Below, in pieces: positions 34,274 through 42,323 of a stretch of 64,000 nucleotides of DNA. The notes beneath the pieces are model-generated. The model was not told where the DNA came from, searched no databases, and saw only the letters and a list, made by a program, of their open reading frames with translations. Numbering within the stretch: the stretch's first letter is position 1; every line of letters begins with the position of its first letter. The stretch spans positions 124,001 through 188,000 of the forward strand of contig JARLGZ010000054.1 of the NCBI GenBank assembly GCA_031292515.1, given 5' to 3'. The position numbers and the translations under genes were made by a program. The stretch comes from Puia sp. Its GTDB lineage: Bacteria; Bacteroidota; Bacteroidia; Chitinophagales; Chitinophagaceae.

Positions 34274-35356
34274 CTATTGCAACCGGTTGGCCGTATAGGC
34301 CCTCCATTTCTCGAGCAGCTTTTTCATGTCGTCCGGCAACTCGCTCTCAAACAGCATGTCCTGCCGCGTAGTGGGATGGACAAAACCGATCGTCTTTGCA
34401 TGAAGGGCCTGTCGCTTGCAAATGGCGAAACAGTTATCGACAAATTGCCGGTATTTGCTGAAGACGGTACCCTTCACGATCTTATCGCCGCCATAGGTGT
34501 CGTCATTGAAGAGCGGATGCCCGATATGCTGCATATGCACCCGGATCTGGTGGGTACGTCCTGTCTCCAGCACACACTGCACAAGGGTCACATAGCCAAA
34601 ACGTTCCAGCACTTTGTAGTGGGTAATGGCTTCTTTACCATACTCGCCTTCGGGGTAGGCATCGAATAGCTTGCGAAACCGCTTGTGCCGGCCGACATGT
34701 GCGACGATGGTCCCTTCCTCTTCGACAAGGTCCCCCCAGACCAGCGCCATATACTGGCGTTTTACCGTATGGTCGAAGAATTGCCTGGCCAGGCTTCGAA
34801 CCGCCGTTTCGGTCTTTGCGAGCACCATCAGCCCGCTCGTATTCTTGTCGATCCGGTGTACCAGCCCAAACCGGGGCAGCGTCTGCTCGCTGATCGCGTC
34901 GTTCTTCTGCCGGAGATACCAGGCGACGCCGTTGATCAGCGTACCGGAGTAATTCCCGCTCGCGGGATGTACGACCAGCCCGGGTGGTTTGTTGATAATC
35001 ATGACATCTTCGTCCTCATAGACGATGTTCAGCGGCATATTCTCCGGGATGATCTCTTCACCGTGCGCTTCTTTATCCGAGAACAGGATGATCTCGTCCT
35101 GGGGTTTGATCTTATAATTGGAGGAGACCGGTTTATTGTTTACCAATACCAACCCCGCTTCCAACGCCTTCTGAAGTTTGCTGCGGGAGGCGCCTTCCAT
35201 CCGTTGCTTGAGAAATTTGTCGATACGGAGGGGTTCCTGCCCCTTGTCGACTTTCAGGTGCAGTCGCTCATACAGCTCTTCCGATCCGTCCGCGGACATC
35301 TCATCAGCCGAGTCTTCTTCTTCCAGGTCATCAACGCCTGCCGGTTCCTTGCTCAT
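34274..35356 (-). CDS. RluA family pseudouridine synthase
   Basis: 360 residues. An acidic N-terminal tail (EEEDSADEMSADGSEELYE) is followed by an S4 RNA-binding domain (RIDKFLKQRMEGASRSKLQK, then LVNNKPV). The RluA catalytic domain has VHPASGNYSGTLINGV and the catalytic aspartate in GLVHRIDKNTSGLMVLAKT. The S4 domain suggests RluC/RluD-type modification of 23S rRNA. It ends about 117 bases from def (convergent) and is divergent from lipB. Confidence 0.94.
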   Translation of the reverse strand: MSKEPAGVDDLEEEDSADEMSADGSEELYERLHLKVDKGQEPLRIDKFLKQRMEGASRSKLQKALEAGLVLVNNKPVSSNYKIKPQDEIILFSDKEAHGEEIIPENMPLNIVYEDEDVMIINKPPGLVVHPASGNYSGTLINGVAWYLRQKNDAISEQTLPRFGLVHRIDKNTSGLMVLAKTETAVRSLARQFFDHTVKRQYMALVWGDLVEEEGTIVAHVGRHKRFRKLFDAYPEGEYGKEAITHYKVLERFGYVTLVQCVLETGRTHQIRVHMQHIGHPLFNDDTYGGDKIVKGTVFSKYRQFVDNCFAICKRQALHAKTIGFVHPTTRQDMLFESELPDDMKKLLEKWRAYTANRLQ

Positions 35357-35399
35357 ATCACGAATTTGTGCAAAAATAAGGGATAAGCCCGCAAAACAT

Positions 35400-35407
35400 T
35401 AATTTTG
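35400..35407 (+). promoter_or_regulatory. TAATTTTG -7 element of lipB
   Basis: It ends 6 bases before ATG 35414 and overlaps the possible TTG start at 35405, so 35414 is preferred. Confidence 0.55.
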
Positions 35408-35413
35408 CAGACT

Positions 35414-36172
35414 ATGCAGGACGTCATATTCAGGGATCTGGGTCGTATGGACTACCGGCAGGCCTGGGATTACCAGGAAGCTTTGTTACAAGAGAACGTC
35501 CGGATCAAATCGGAATGGCGTAACCGCGAACCGACGATCGGCAATGCCGGCGATCGGGGCTTTGGCGTTTCTCAGTCCGGCGATACGCCCCCGGCGCCTG
35601 CTACCACCCACTTCCTGCTGTTTGTAGAGCATCCTTCCGTCTACACCCTCGGAAAGAGCGGTCACGAGGAAAACCTGCTGACACACCCATCGACTCTCGA
35701 ACAACAAGGCATTTCGCTTTTCAGGGCCAATCGCGGAGGCGACATCACCTTTCATGGACCCGGGCAGATCGTCGGATACCCGATCCTCGACCTGGAACGC
35801 TTCTATACCGATATCGGCAAGTACCTGCGGAACCTGGAAGAGACGGTCATCCTCACGCTTGCGGAATATGGTATTCACGGAGAGCGTTCCCCCGGGGAGA
35901 CGGGCGTGTGGATCGATCCTACTGTAAAAGGCCGGGAGCGCAAGATCTGCGCCATCGGGATCCGCTGTAGCCGGTGGATCACCATGCACGGCTTCGCTTT
36001 TAACATCAATACCGACCTCTCACACTTCTCGCAGATCATCCCCTGCGGAATCCCCGACAAGCAGGCCACTTCCCTGCAAAACGAACTGGGCAGGGAAATC
36101 CCCCTCGAAGAAGTCAAACAAAAACTGGAGCGGAATTTTGAGATCGTTTTTGATGTGAGGTTGATAAACTGA
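35414..36172 (+). CDS. lipB: lipoyl(octanoyl) transferase
   Basis: 252 residues from ATG 35414 (MQDVIFRDLGRMDY). The LipB motifs are VEHPSVYTLGKSG, then RGGDITFHGPGQIVGYPI, the catalytic Lys in KICAIGIRCSRW, and the catalytic Cys in IIPCGIPDKQATS. It moves octanoyl groups from ACP to lipoyl domains. A 25-residue insert near residue 40 (RNREPTIGNAGDRGFGVSQ) is longer than in most LipB proteins and looks low-complexity, which fits the repeat insertions seen elsewhere in the window. Confidence 0.94.
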   Translation: MQDVIFRDLGRMDYRQAWDYQEALLQENVRIKSEWRNREPTIGNAGDRGFGVSQSGDTPPAPATTHFLLFVEHPSVYTLGKSGHEENLLTHPSTLEQQGISLFRANRGGDITFHGPGQIVGYPILDLERFYTDIGKYLRNLEETVILTLAEYGIHGERSPGETGVWIDPTVKGRERKICAIGIRCSRWITMHGFAFNINTDLSHFSQIIPCGIPDKQATSLQNELGREIPLEEVKQKLERNFEIVFDVRLIN

Positions 36173-36351
36173 GTCACATATTCAAAGATCGGTTTTCTAT
36201 TTTGATTCCTGCTGGATGAATAATATAATTGATAATCAATATGCTGCAAAGGAAAAATGGGTCTTTTCACGGTTGTGACAACCAATTTAAGTGTCTATTT
36301 TGGGAACTATCCGTATTCATCTCTCTGGAAGTAAATTTATAATTAGCCAAT

Positions 36352-36558
36352 ATGAAAGAAATATTCTTACTAGTTTTTTTTATTGTACTAGCCAACCTAT
36401 GTCAGGGACAGCGTAGATATTACGGTGGGGGCCATCATACAGCCAGTCATGGAGGTCACTATGCTGGCGGGTCGGGTTCTTCTCACCGTGGAGGTCATTA
36501 TAGAAATTCAAGCAGTTATAACCGGTACGGCATTCATCGTGCCAAAAGAAAGTACTAG
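36352..36558 (+). CDS. small exported Gly/His/Ser-rich protein
   Basis: 68 residues: a signal peptide (MKEIFLLVFFIVLANLCQGQ), then a short mature part made of GGHHTASHGGHYAGG and SSHRGGHYRNSS-like units, ending in Lys/Arg. Similar small secreted peptides with GGHH/GGHY units occur in Bacteroidota by recollection. Such His-Gly repeats could bind metals, but there is no direct evidence. It is isolated by about 180 bases upstream. Confidence 0.7.
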   Translation: MKEIFLLVFFIVLANLCQGQRRYYGGGHHTASHGGHYAGGSGSSHRGGHYRNSSSYNRYGIHRAKRKY

Positions 36559-36705
36559 CTCTTTTTTGAATAACAATAAAATATTTCTTTAGCCCCATGC
36601 CCGAATTTGGGAGGGAATTATACATTACTACCATTTCTTGAAAAGTGAGGCGATAAGCTTTGAAACAATTTGGAAAGTATTTAGAGAGAATGAGGAGATA
36701 TTTAA

Positions 36706-36906
36706 TTGATAATTAATTATCTATGTCTGTTTTGTGAATCAAATTTTCGGGCCACGCAGGCTTTAGGCGTCAAAAAGCGCAAAAAAAGGATACCTCCCGT
36801 TCTGGTAGTTACCAATACGATTTTGCCTGCCGAACAAACTCTCTTTCCTGAAAAACTGAAAAAGGCACAGGAAATTTTAAGCAAGACGAGATTTCCTGAT
36901 TCATAA
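36706..36906 (+). CDS. short ORF, possibly a gene remnant
   Basis: A 66-residue ORF with no recognised domain. The C-terminal half (VTNTILPAEQTLFPEKLKKA and QEILSKTRFPDS) looks protein-like, while the start (MIINYLCLFCESNF) does not. It may be the tail of a broken gene, or chance. It ends exactly where the convergent gene ends. Confidence 0.28.
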   Translation: MIINYLCLFCESNFRATQALGVKKRKKRIPPVLVVTNTILPAEQTLFPEKLKKAQEILSKTRFPDS

Positions 36907-37929
36907 TCAGAACTCCTTCGGTATAAACAGCTTGTTTTTCTCCTTTAGTTTTCCATCTTCATACAGCTCAAAACGGAACCAGCCGGCGTGCACGAAATTG
37001 GTCTTGTCGATGATCAGGCTGGGGTCTTTTACATCCTTCAGCTCGAAAAGAGGCTTGTTATTCTCCTCGAGGAACCGGACGAGGTAGGGTCGCCTGCTGG
37101 CATCCGGCAGGGAGACATAGACATTTCCGTCCTTTCCGGCGAATACGTTGGTGGAAACCCTGTATACCTCTTTCGGAACAAATCGCCTGATCTGGATGGT
37201 GTCGGCATTCACAAATACGAGGGTGTCTTTTGTCTTTCTCAGGATAGAGTCCCTGAAATGCAGGATCTGTTTGCCGGCGAGGCGAGCGATCGTCGTATCC
37301 CCGACCTCGAATAAAATGGTCTTTGGCGCCGGTGGGGGCGGTCGTTTGCTGATGGCTGGGGGGGCTTTGACGGCGGGCTTGTTCGAATTTTCATCGTCCG
37401 GGGCGAAGCGGATCCGCTGGCTTTCCCCCTTCGCCTGGTTGTCTTCGGGGCCCGGATTAGCCGCCGGAGAATTGTCGGGCGGATTTTGTGCGGGAGGGGC
37501 TGCCTGGCTGGGTATGGGAGATTTTGCCTGGACAGACGCCAAAGTTCCGGGAGATACGGCCCTCCTGGATCGGGAGAAAACATATTTTCCGTCCGCAAAC
37601 ACGATAAAAAAGCGATAGAAGATACCCGCTCCGGCGCTCTTACTCGTAAACCCGTTTTCGGGGATGGTCGGATGCTGAACGGCTAAAAAGGTCGTGAAAT
37701 TTTTAAGGCTGTCGGTAGATCGTTGGATACTGATCTGTGTGACATTCGAATAATTGTTATGCCAGCTGATCATTACCCGGCCATTACTATGGGAGACGGC
37801 TGAGAAGTCAGGAAGCGTGTCCTGCGCCCGGATGCGGGTAATCCAAAGCAGACCAATCAATCCTGAAAGCAGCATCCTACCCATTAATGGCATAACGAAA
37901 CTTTTATATGGATGTTTTAATGCGGACAA
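36907..37929 (-). CDS. exported protein of unknown function with proline-rich linker
   Basis: 340 residues. A signal-anchor near the start (LMGRMLLSGLIGLLWITRIRAQ) is followed by a fibronectin-III-like part (ISWHNNYSNVTQISIQRSTDS and FYRFFIVFADGKYVFSRSRR). An 85-residue Pro/Ala/Asn-rich linker comes next, then a beta-rich C-terminal domain (KEVYRVSTNVFAGKDGNVYV and FVHAGWFRFELYEDGKLKEK). This build is common in Bacteroidota surface or periplasmic proteins of unknown role. It is transcribed alone. Confidence 0.7.
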   Translation of the reverse strand: MSALKHPYKSFVMPLMGRMLLSGLIGLLWITRIRAQDTLPDFSAVSHSNGRVMISWHNNYSNVTQISIQRSTDSLKNFTTFLAVQHPTIPENGFTSKSAGAGIFYRFFIVFADGKYVFSRSRRAVSPGTLASVQAKSPIPSQAAPPAQNPPDNSPAANPGPEDNQAKGESQRIRFAPDDENSNKPAVKAPPAISKRPPPPAPKTILFEVGDTTIARLAGKQILHFRDSILRKTKDTLVFVNADTIQIRRFVPKEVYRVSTNVFAGKDGNVYVSLPDASRRPYLVRFLEENNKPLFELKDVKDPSLIIDKTNFVHAGWFRFELYEDGKLKEKNKLFIPKEF

Positions 37930-37980
37930 AGATAATAGATGAGAATGTTAAAAAATCGGCTGCTGCTGTCCAAACCGGCC

Positions 37981-38940
37981 TCAAAAGCTCAATATTCCGG
38001 GCTCCAGGGAGAGATTGCCTTGCAGGCCGCCGCTATGAATCAGCAGCAACCGGCTGCCTTGGGGGAAATACCCGGTTTTTACCAGGTCGAAAGCGGCATA
38101 AAATAATTTTGCGGTATATACAAAATCGGTAGGGATGCCTGTAAGTCCGTACCACTTATTCATAAAGGCGAAGAGCGGCCCGGACCGTCGGGCATAGCCC
38201 CCGAAATGATAGTCCGCGATGAGGCGGCCATTGCTGACTTTTTCAGCGGGAAGGTGGCCTTCTCCACAGTCGGGCGGGAGTTCGCTGAACCCTTTCAGCA
38301 CCGATATGCCGATGATCTCCTGCCGCGGCCCCGAGGCGTTAATAAGGCCCCGCAGCAGGGTAGCGGTGCCGGCCGCGCAAAGAATATGAGTGTATTTTTC
38401 TTTGTCGACCAACTGCAATATCTCTTCACAGCCCCTGATCCCTTCGGGGCCCGCGCCACCTTCCGGAACCAGACAGGTCCCCGGATTTTCCCCGAGAATC
38501 CGGGAGAGGAAGAAGGCATCCGTCTTTCTCCGGTATTCTTCACGGCTTATAAATTGCAGTCTCATCCCATCATCCAAAGCGTTCTGCAGCGTATGCGACA
38601 ATGTCTCCGGGCGTTCGCCACGGATGATGCCGATGGAGCCCAGACCGGCTTCCCGGGCTGCACGGGCGGCGGCAACGATATGATTGGAGTAAGGCCCGCC
38701 GAAAGTAAGGATGGCGATATGCTGATTTTGCAAAGCTTTCTGCAGGTAATACTTTACCTTAAACCATTTATTGCCTGAAATGACAGGATGTATCTTATCC
38801 AATCTGAGGACATCCGCCTGTATACCTCGTTCTGCGAGTTCCGGGAGATCCAGGCGGTCGAGCGTCGCCAGGGACGTGTCTGCTATTTTTGAGGGATCGG
38901 TTATGATAATGGGTAATAATTTTTTATTTTCGTGCCTCAT
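37981..38940 (-). CDS. ACC deaminase/D-cysteine desulfhydrase-like PLP enzyme
   Basis: About 319 residues from ATG 38940 (MRHENKKLLPIIITDP). The PLP lysine is in VISGNKWFKVKYYLQKA. The Ser/Asn-rich loop GGPYSNHIVAAARAARE and the phosphate-binding HILCAAGTATLLRGLINAS follow. The family is fold-type II (tryptophan synthase beta-like) and includes ACC deaminase and D-cysteine desulfhydrase; sequence alone does not separate these. The start is only 17 bases from the divergent nucleotidyltransferase ATG. Confidence 0.87.
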   Translation of the reverse strand: MRHENKKLLPIIITDPSKIADTSLATLDRLDLPELAERGIQADVLRLDKIHPVISGNKWFKVKYYLQKALQNQHIAILTFGGPYSNHIVAAARAAREAGLGSIGIIRGERPETLSHTLQNALDDGMRLQFISREEYRRKTDAFFLSRILGENPGTCLVPEGGAGPEGIRGCEEILQLVDKEKYTHILCAAGTATLLRGLINASGPRQEIIGISVLKGFSELPPDCGEGHLPAEKVSNGRLIADYHFGGYARRSGPLFAFMNKWYGLTGIPTDFVYTAKLFYAAFDLVKTGYFPQGSRLLLIHSGGLQGNLSLEPGILSF

Positions 38941-38957
38941 CAGTAAAATTAGTATAA

Positions 38958-39857
38958 ATGCAACCAACTCTTTTAATTCTTGCGGCCGGTATGGCATCCA
39001 GGTACGGCAGTATGAAACAGATCCAGGGATTTGGTCCCAGCGGCGAGACGATCATGGACTATTCGATCTACGATGCGATCCGGGCCGGGTTTAAGAAAGT
39101 GGTGTTCATCATCCGCAAGGATTTTGCAAACGATTTTAAGGAGATATTCGAACCGAAGCTAAAAGGAAAGATAGCGGTCGATTTTGTATACCAGGACATG
39201 GACGCTCACCTGGATGGTTACCCCATCCCGGCCGGAAGAACGAAGCCCTGGGGTACGGCACACGCCATCCTGTGTGCAAAGGATGCGATCAAAGAGCCAT
39301 TTGCCGTCATCAATGCGGACGATTTCTATGGCCGCGACGCCTTCGAAAAAGCATACGGCTTCCTGACAGGGGATTGCGGCGACCGGCTCTATTCGATCAT
39401 CGGATACCAGTTGTCCAAAACACTCTCGGACAACGGCTCCGTGAGCCGTGGGGTCTGCGAGGTGGATGCCGCGGGCAACCTGCTCTCCATCGCAGAACGT
39501 ACAAAGATCTACCAGGAAGGCAATACTATTACCTACGAAGAGGGGGATAAAAAATACGAAGTACCTTTTGATTCGAAGGTCTCGATGAATTTCTGGTGTT
39601 TTGCTCCCTCGGTCTTCGCCTACACGAAGCAATGGTTTGCGGAATTCCTGAGGGACCACGGGACAGAAGCCAAATCCGAATTTTTCATACCGATTATCGG
39701 GGATCGTTTTATCAAGGAAGGAAAAGGATCGATCCGGGTCATTCCAACGGATGCCCAATGGTTTGGGGTCACTTATAAGGAAGATGCGCCCGTCGTCCAG
39801 GCGAGCCTGAACGCGCTGATCGCCAAAGGAGATTATCCCGGTAACCTCTGGAAATAA
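38958..39857 (+). CDS. sugar nucleotidyltransferase-like protein
   Basis: 299 residues with the NTP-transferase opening LILAAGMASRYGSMKQI, a substrate segment GPSGETIMDYSIYDA, and the metal-binding INADDFYGRDAF. This resembles UTP-glucose-1-phosphate uridylyltransferase-like proteins, but the C-terminal part (SMNFWCFAPSVFAYTKQWF) is shared with a Bacteroidota group of unknown substrate. It probably activates a sugar or phosphoester with a nucleotide. The region after the stop holds a duplicated CTCYGGAAATAAAA segment and a strong terminator. Confidence 0.86.
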   Translation: MQPTLLILAAGMASRYGSMKQIQGFGPSGETIMDYSIYDAIRAGFKKVVFIIRKDFANDFKEIFEPKLKGKIAVDFVYQDMDAHLDGYPIPAGRTKPWGTAHAILCAKDAIKEPFAVINADDFYGRDAFEKAYGFLTGDCGDRLYSIIGYQLSKTLSDNGSVSRGVCEVDAAGNLLSIAERTKIYQEGNTITYEEGDKKYEVPFDSKVSMNFWCFAPSVFAYTKQWFAEFLRDHGTEAKSEFFIPIIGDRFIKEGKGSIRVIPTDAQWFGVTYKEDAPVVQASLNALIAKGDYPGNLWK

Positions 39858-39898
39858 AAGGTAAGCTCCGGAAATAAAAAGAATTGAATCTATATGTC

Positions 39899-39929
39899 AA
39901 AAGGCCATTCCTTTCCGGAGTGGCCTTTT
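39899..39929 (+). terminator. strong terminator between convergent genes
   Basis: AAAAGGCCA at 39899-39907 and TGGCCTTTT at 39921-39929 are perfect arms around a 13-base loop. Being symmetrical with A and T tracts, it can stop transcription on either strand between the nucleotidyltransferase and the protease genes. Confidence 0.85.
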
Positions 39930-39970
39930 CTATGTTAGTATCGTTTAGCAGGATCGTCGCGTGCGGGACT

Positions 39971-41095
39971 TTAGTTGCTTTTCACCAGGAACACACAGTC
40001 TTCGATCTTCGAGATTTGCTGGTGACGGGTGAGACCTTTGATGGAAGAGCCTGCCGGCAGTCTCAGCGGGAAGCTGAGGGTACTGTCCTTTTTCAAGGTA
40101 CTGTCTGCCTTCATCGCATCCAATGCCCGGTAGATATTCTTTGAACGGATGGCGAAGACGACACCCTGGGCCATCTTCTGCGAAGAGTTGATGATCCCTA
40201 CGATTTCCCCATCGTTGTTGAGGACGGGTGCGCCGCTGTTACCCGGGTTGGCTGCGACGGCTATCTGGCAGGCCAGGGTATCCCCTTCATAACCGGATCT
40301 GGCGCTCATATATCCTTTTCCGTAGACGATCGCATCGTCGTCACGGGGGAATCCGAGGGTGAAAATGTCTTCTCCGAGGTCGGCACTCCCGTTCCGGATC
40401 CCGTAGGGCAACGCTCCGAGCGGTTTAAAGCTGGAATCTTCGATCTTCAATACCGCCAGATCGGAAGAGGGATCCTGGTGGATCAGCCTGGCCTTATAGG
40501 AACCCTTCCCGTTCTGCACTTCCAGGACCGTGGCATTCCTGATGATATGAAAATTGGTGACGAGATAACCCCGCGGGTCGATCAGGAACCCGGTTCCGCC
40601 GGATTTAAAATGAGGTTCCTCGGCAGCGGGCATATTGGCCGCGCGCTCATTGATCTTGTCGGTCACATTGTTAAAAGTCCTGATGACCCCATCGATCTTC
40701 CTGCTCAATAATTCAATTTTCTTGTCACTGGTGGCTTTCGGAGACACATAGGATACTAACCCGCTGATTGCCAGGGCGGTAATTCCGGCAATAGAGGCTG
40801 CGACCATGACAACCCGTTTGTATTTGTTCCAGAGCTGGATGACTTTTCCTTTCGCGGGCGCTTCCTTAAGCTCCCCGGATTCGAGTAATTCCTTGTGGAT
40901 CTCGTGCAGCTGCGCCGTAAAGTCTTTTCTTTCACCGTACTTATTTAACTGGTGAAGAAATAGGGTATGTTCCACAACCAGCTGGTCCACACCGGGATTG
41001 GTCTTCCTGAGTTGTTCGAAGAAGACCCTCTCTTCAGGAAGCATTTCTCCCCGTATATAGCGTTCGATGGAATCCATCATGTTATTCTCTTTCAT
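39971..41095 (-). CDS. anti-sigma-like membrane protein fused to trypsin-like protease
   Basis: 374 residues. Residues 1-90 are cytosolic and helical with the feel of an anti-sigma domain (DSIERYIRGEMLPEERVFFE). One membrane helix follows at about 94-115 (VVMVAASIAGITALAISGLV). From about 165 a trypsin/HtrA-like protease faces the periplasm, with its triad intact: His183 (GYLVTNFHIIRN), Asp212 (SSDLAVLKI) and Ser287 (ANPGNSGAP). No PDZ domain is present. Its ATG overlaps the stop of the ECF sigma gene (TAATG), so it is most likely the partner anti-sigma factor, with a protease as sensor or effector. The sigma-binding role is inferred. Confidence 0.82.
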   Translation of the reverse strand: MKENNMMDSIERYIRGEMLPEERVFFEQLRKTNPGVDQLVVEHTLFLHQLNKYGERKDFTAQLHEIHKELLESGELKEAPAKGKVIQLWNKYKRVVMVAASIAGITALAISGLVSYVSPKATSDKKIELLSRKIDGVIRTFNNVTDKINERAANMPAAEEPHFKSGGTGFLIDPRGYLVTNFHIIRNATVLEVQNGKGSYKARLIHQDPSSDLAVLKIEDSSFKPLGALPYGIRNGSADLGEDIFTLGFPRDDDAIVYGKGYMSARSGYEGDTLACQIAVAANPGNSGAPVLNNDGEIVGIINSSQKMAQGVVFAIRSKNIYRALDAMKADSTLKKDSTLSFPLRLPAGSSIKGLTRHQQISKIEDCVFLVKSN

Positions 41096-41661
41096 TACAC
41101 TGTCCTTTTACTTTGATCAAAAAATAATTTCCTCAGCCGCATCAGGCACTTATACTTTTGATTCTTTGCGTTGTCGGCGTTGGTATATCCAAAATTATCC
41201 GCAATTTCCACCATGCTCTTTTTCTGCAGGTAGTAGGCTTCAAGCAGGCTCCTGCAAGGCTCCCCCAAGCCCTTCATCGCTTCATCCATGTGTTGAAAAT
41301 CAACGTTTTGCTGAGCGTGGATTTCCAACTGCTCTTCCACGGGTATCGTTTCTTCCAGTTTCTCCACCTCGGGTGAAAACCGCTGTAACTGACCGAGCCT
41401 CTTGAGCCAAAGGCGCCGGCAGATAGAATAGATATAGGTCTTGAGCTGGCAATTCAGCTCGAACGACCCGGATCTGACCTTCTCATACAGTACGATCATC
41501 GCTTCCTGAAAGATATCCCGGGCATCATCCGCGTCGCCGTTATTATGAAGAACCAGGGACTGAACCATATTATAGTTGTTCTTATAAATGGTTTCAATGG
41601 CCTGCCTGTCATTTACTGCCAATCCTTGTAACAATGTCTTTTCGTGCGTATCTGTCCTCAA
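41095..41661 (-). CDS. ECF-type RNA polymerase sigma factor
   Basis: 188 residues. Region 2 has AIETIYKNNYNMVQSLVLHN, DADDARDIFQEAMIVLYEKV and a melting-type CQLKTYIYSICRRLWLKRL. Region 4 has LLEAYYLQKKSMVEIADNFG and NADNAKNQKYKCLMRLRKLF. The SMVEIADNFGYTNADNAKNQ form is typical of Bacteroidota sigma-70 factors of this group. Its stop overlaps the start of the anti-sigma-like protease. The promoter it uses is not known; the divergent lipoprotein gene, 204 bases away, is a candidate target. Confidence 0.93.
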   Translation of the reverse strand: MRTDTHEKTLLQGLAVNDRQAIETIYKNNYNMVQSLVLHNNGDADDARDIFQEAMIVLYEKVRSGSFELNCQLKTYIYSICRRLWLKRLGQLQRFSPEVEKLEETIPVEEQLEIHAQQNVDFQHMDEAMKGLGEPCRSLLEAYYLQKKSMVEIADNFGYTNADNAKNQKYKCLMRLRKLFFDQSKRTV

Positions 41662-41865
41662 GCTTGTTGCGTTATTAATACCGAAATTAAAGATTCGTAA
41701 CCCAAATAGGAGGTAAAAATTATGAAAATAATAATTTCACGCTCTTGCACCGGCTCATACATATTATGAAAAAAAATCTTTGAAATCAGCCGGATTCGAC
41801 GGGTTACTTTTTAGTCATCGGGGTATTAACATGGAAACCATTCAAAAAAACAAAAAAGATTCACC

Positions 41866-42072
41866 ATGAAAAAGTTCTTGTTAGTATTATCTATCGGCTC
41901 GTTCGCAGTTGCATGTAACAACAGCACTACTCCTGATGCTACAAAAGATTCAGCTAAGGCTGCCGTCGACACATCTGCTAAAATGGCTATGGATTCCTCC
42001 AAGATGGCTATGGATTCTTCTAAGAAAGCCATGGATACTGCTAAGAAAGCACTGGATTCCGTTAAGAAATAA
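41866..42072 (+). CDS. small lipoprotein with Ala/Lys/Asp/Ser repeats
   Basis: 68 residues. The signal peptide MKKFLLVLSIGSFAVAC ends in a lipobox Cys. The mature part is built from 7-residue units (KMAMDSSKMAMDSSKKAMDTA), with charges on one face and Ala/Met on the other, so an amphipathic helix is likely. Similar short helical lipoproteins exist in Bacteroidota. It may space the outer membrane or buffer stress; this is inference. Two terminators follow. It is divergent from the sigma-factor operon. Confidence 0.82.
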   Translation: MKKFLLVLSIGSFAVACNNSTTPDATKDSAKAAVDTSAKMAMDSSKMAMDSSKKAMDTAKKALDSVKK

Positions 42073-42105
42073 GCTTTTTTTCATATGGCAAGCAATCGTT
42101 AGAGG

Positions 42106-42133
42106 CCGTCCGCCAGCTGGCGGATGGTTTTTT
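42106..42133 (+). terminator. terminator of the repeat lipoprotein gene
   Basis: CCGTCCGCCAG and CTGGCGGATGG pair (one G-T pair) and are followed by six T. It lies 34 bases after the stop codon. Confidence 0.85.
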
Positions 42134-42154
42134 CTGCCAATGACATTACATTGT

Positions 42155-42204
42155 AAAAGCCCATCGCGGTAGATCTTTCTATCAGCGATGGGCTTTTCGT
42201 TTTT
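42155..42204 (+). terminator. second strong terminator
   Basis: AAAAGCCCATCGC at 42155-42167 pairs perfectly with GCGATGGGCTTTT at 42185-42197, followed by CG and a run of seven T. The A and T tracts let it act on both strands, and it would also end the MFS transporter message coming from the right. Confidence 0.85.
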
Positions 42205-42300
42205 TTACCCTTTCCGGTCCTTTCGTGGCTTTCGGAGATTGCATTCTTTTCCGGAGCCTCTTTTCCGGAGCTTTTCCACAGACTTTCCGGAGTTATTTTA
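42200..42300. repeat. degenerate TTTCCGGAG repeats behind the MFS gene
   Basis: TTTCCGGAGC-like units (CTTTCGGAG, TTTTCCGGAGCC, TTTTCCGGAGC, CTTTCCGGAG) recur across about 75 bases between the terminator and the transporter stop. Confidence 0.55.
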
Positions 42301-42323
42301 TCGACCTTATTTCTCACCCGTCT

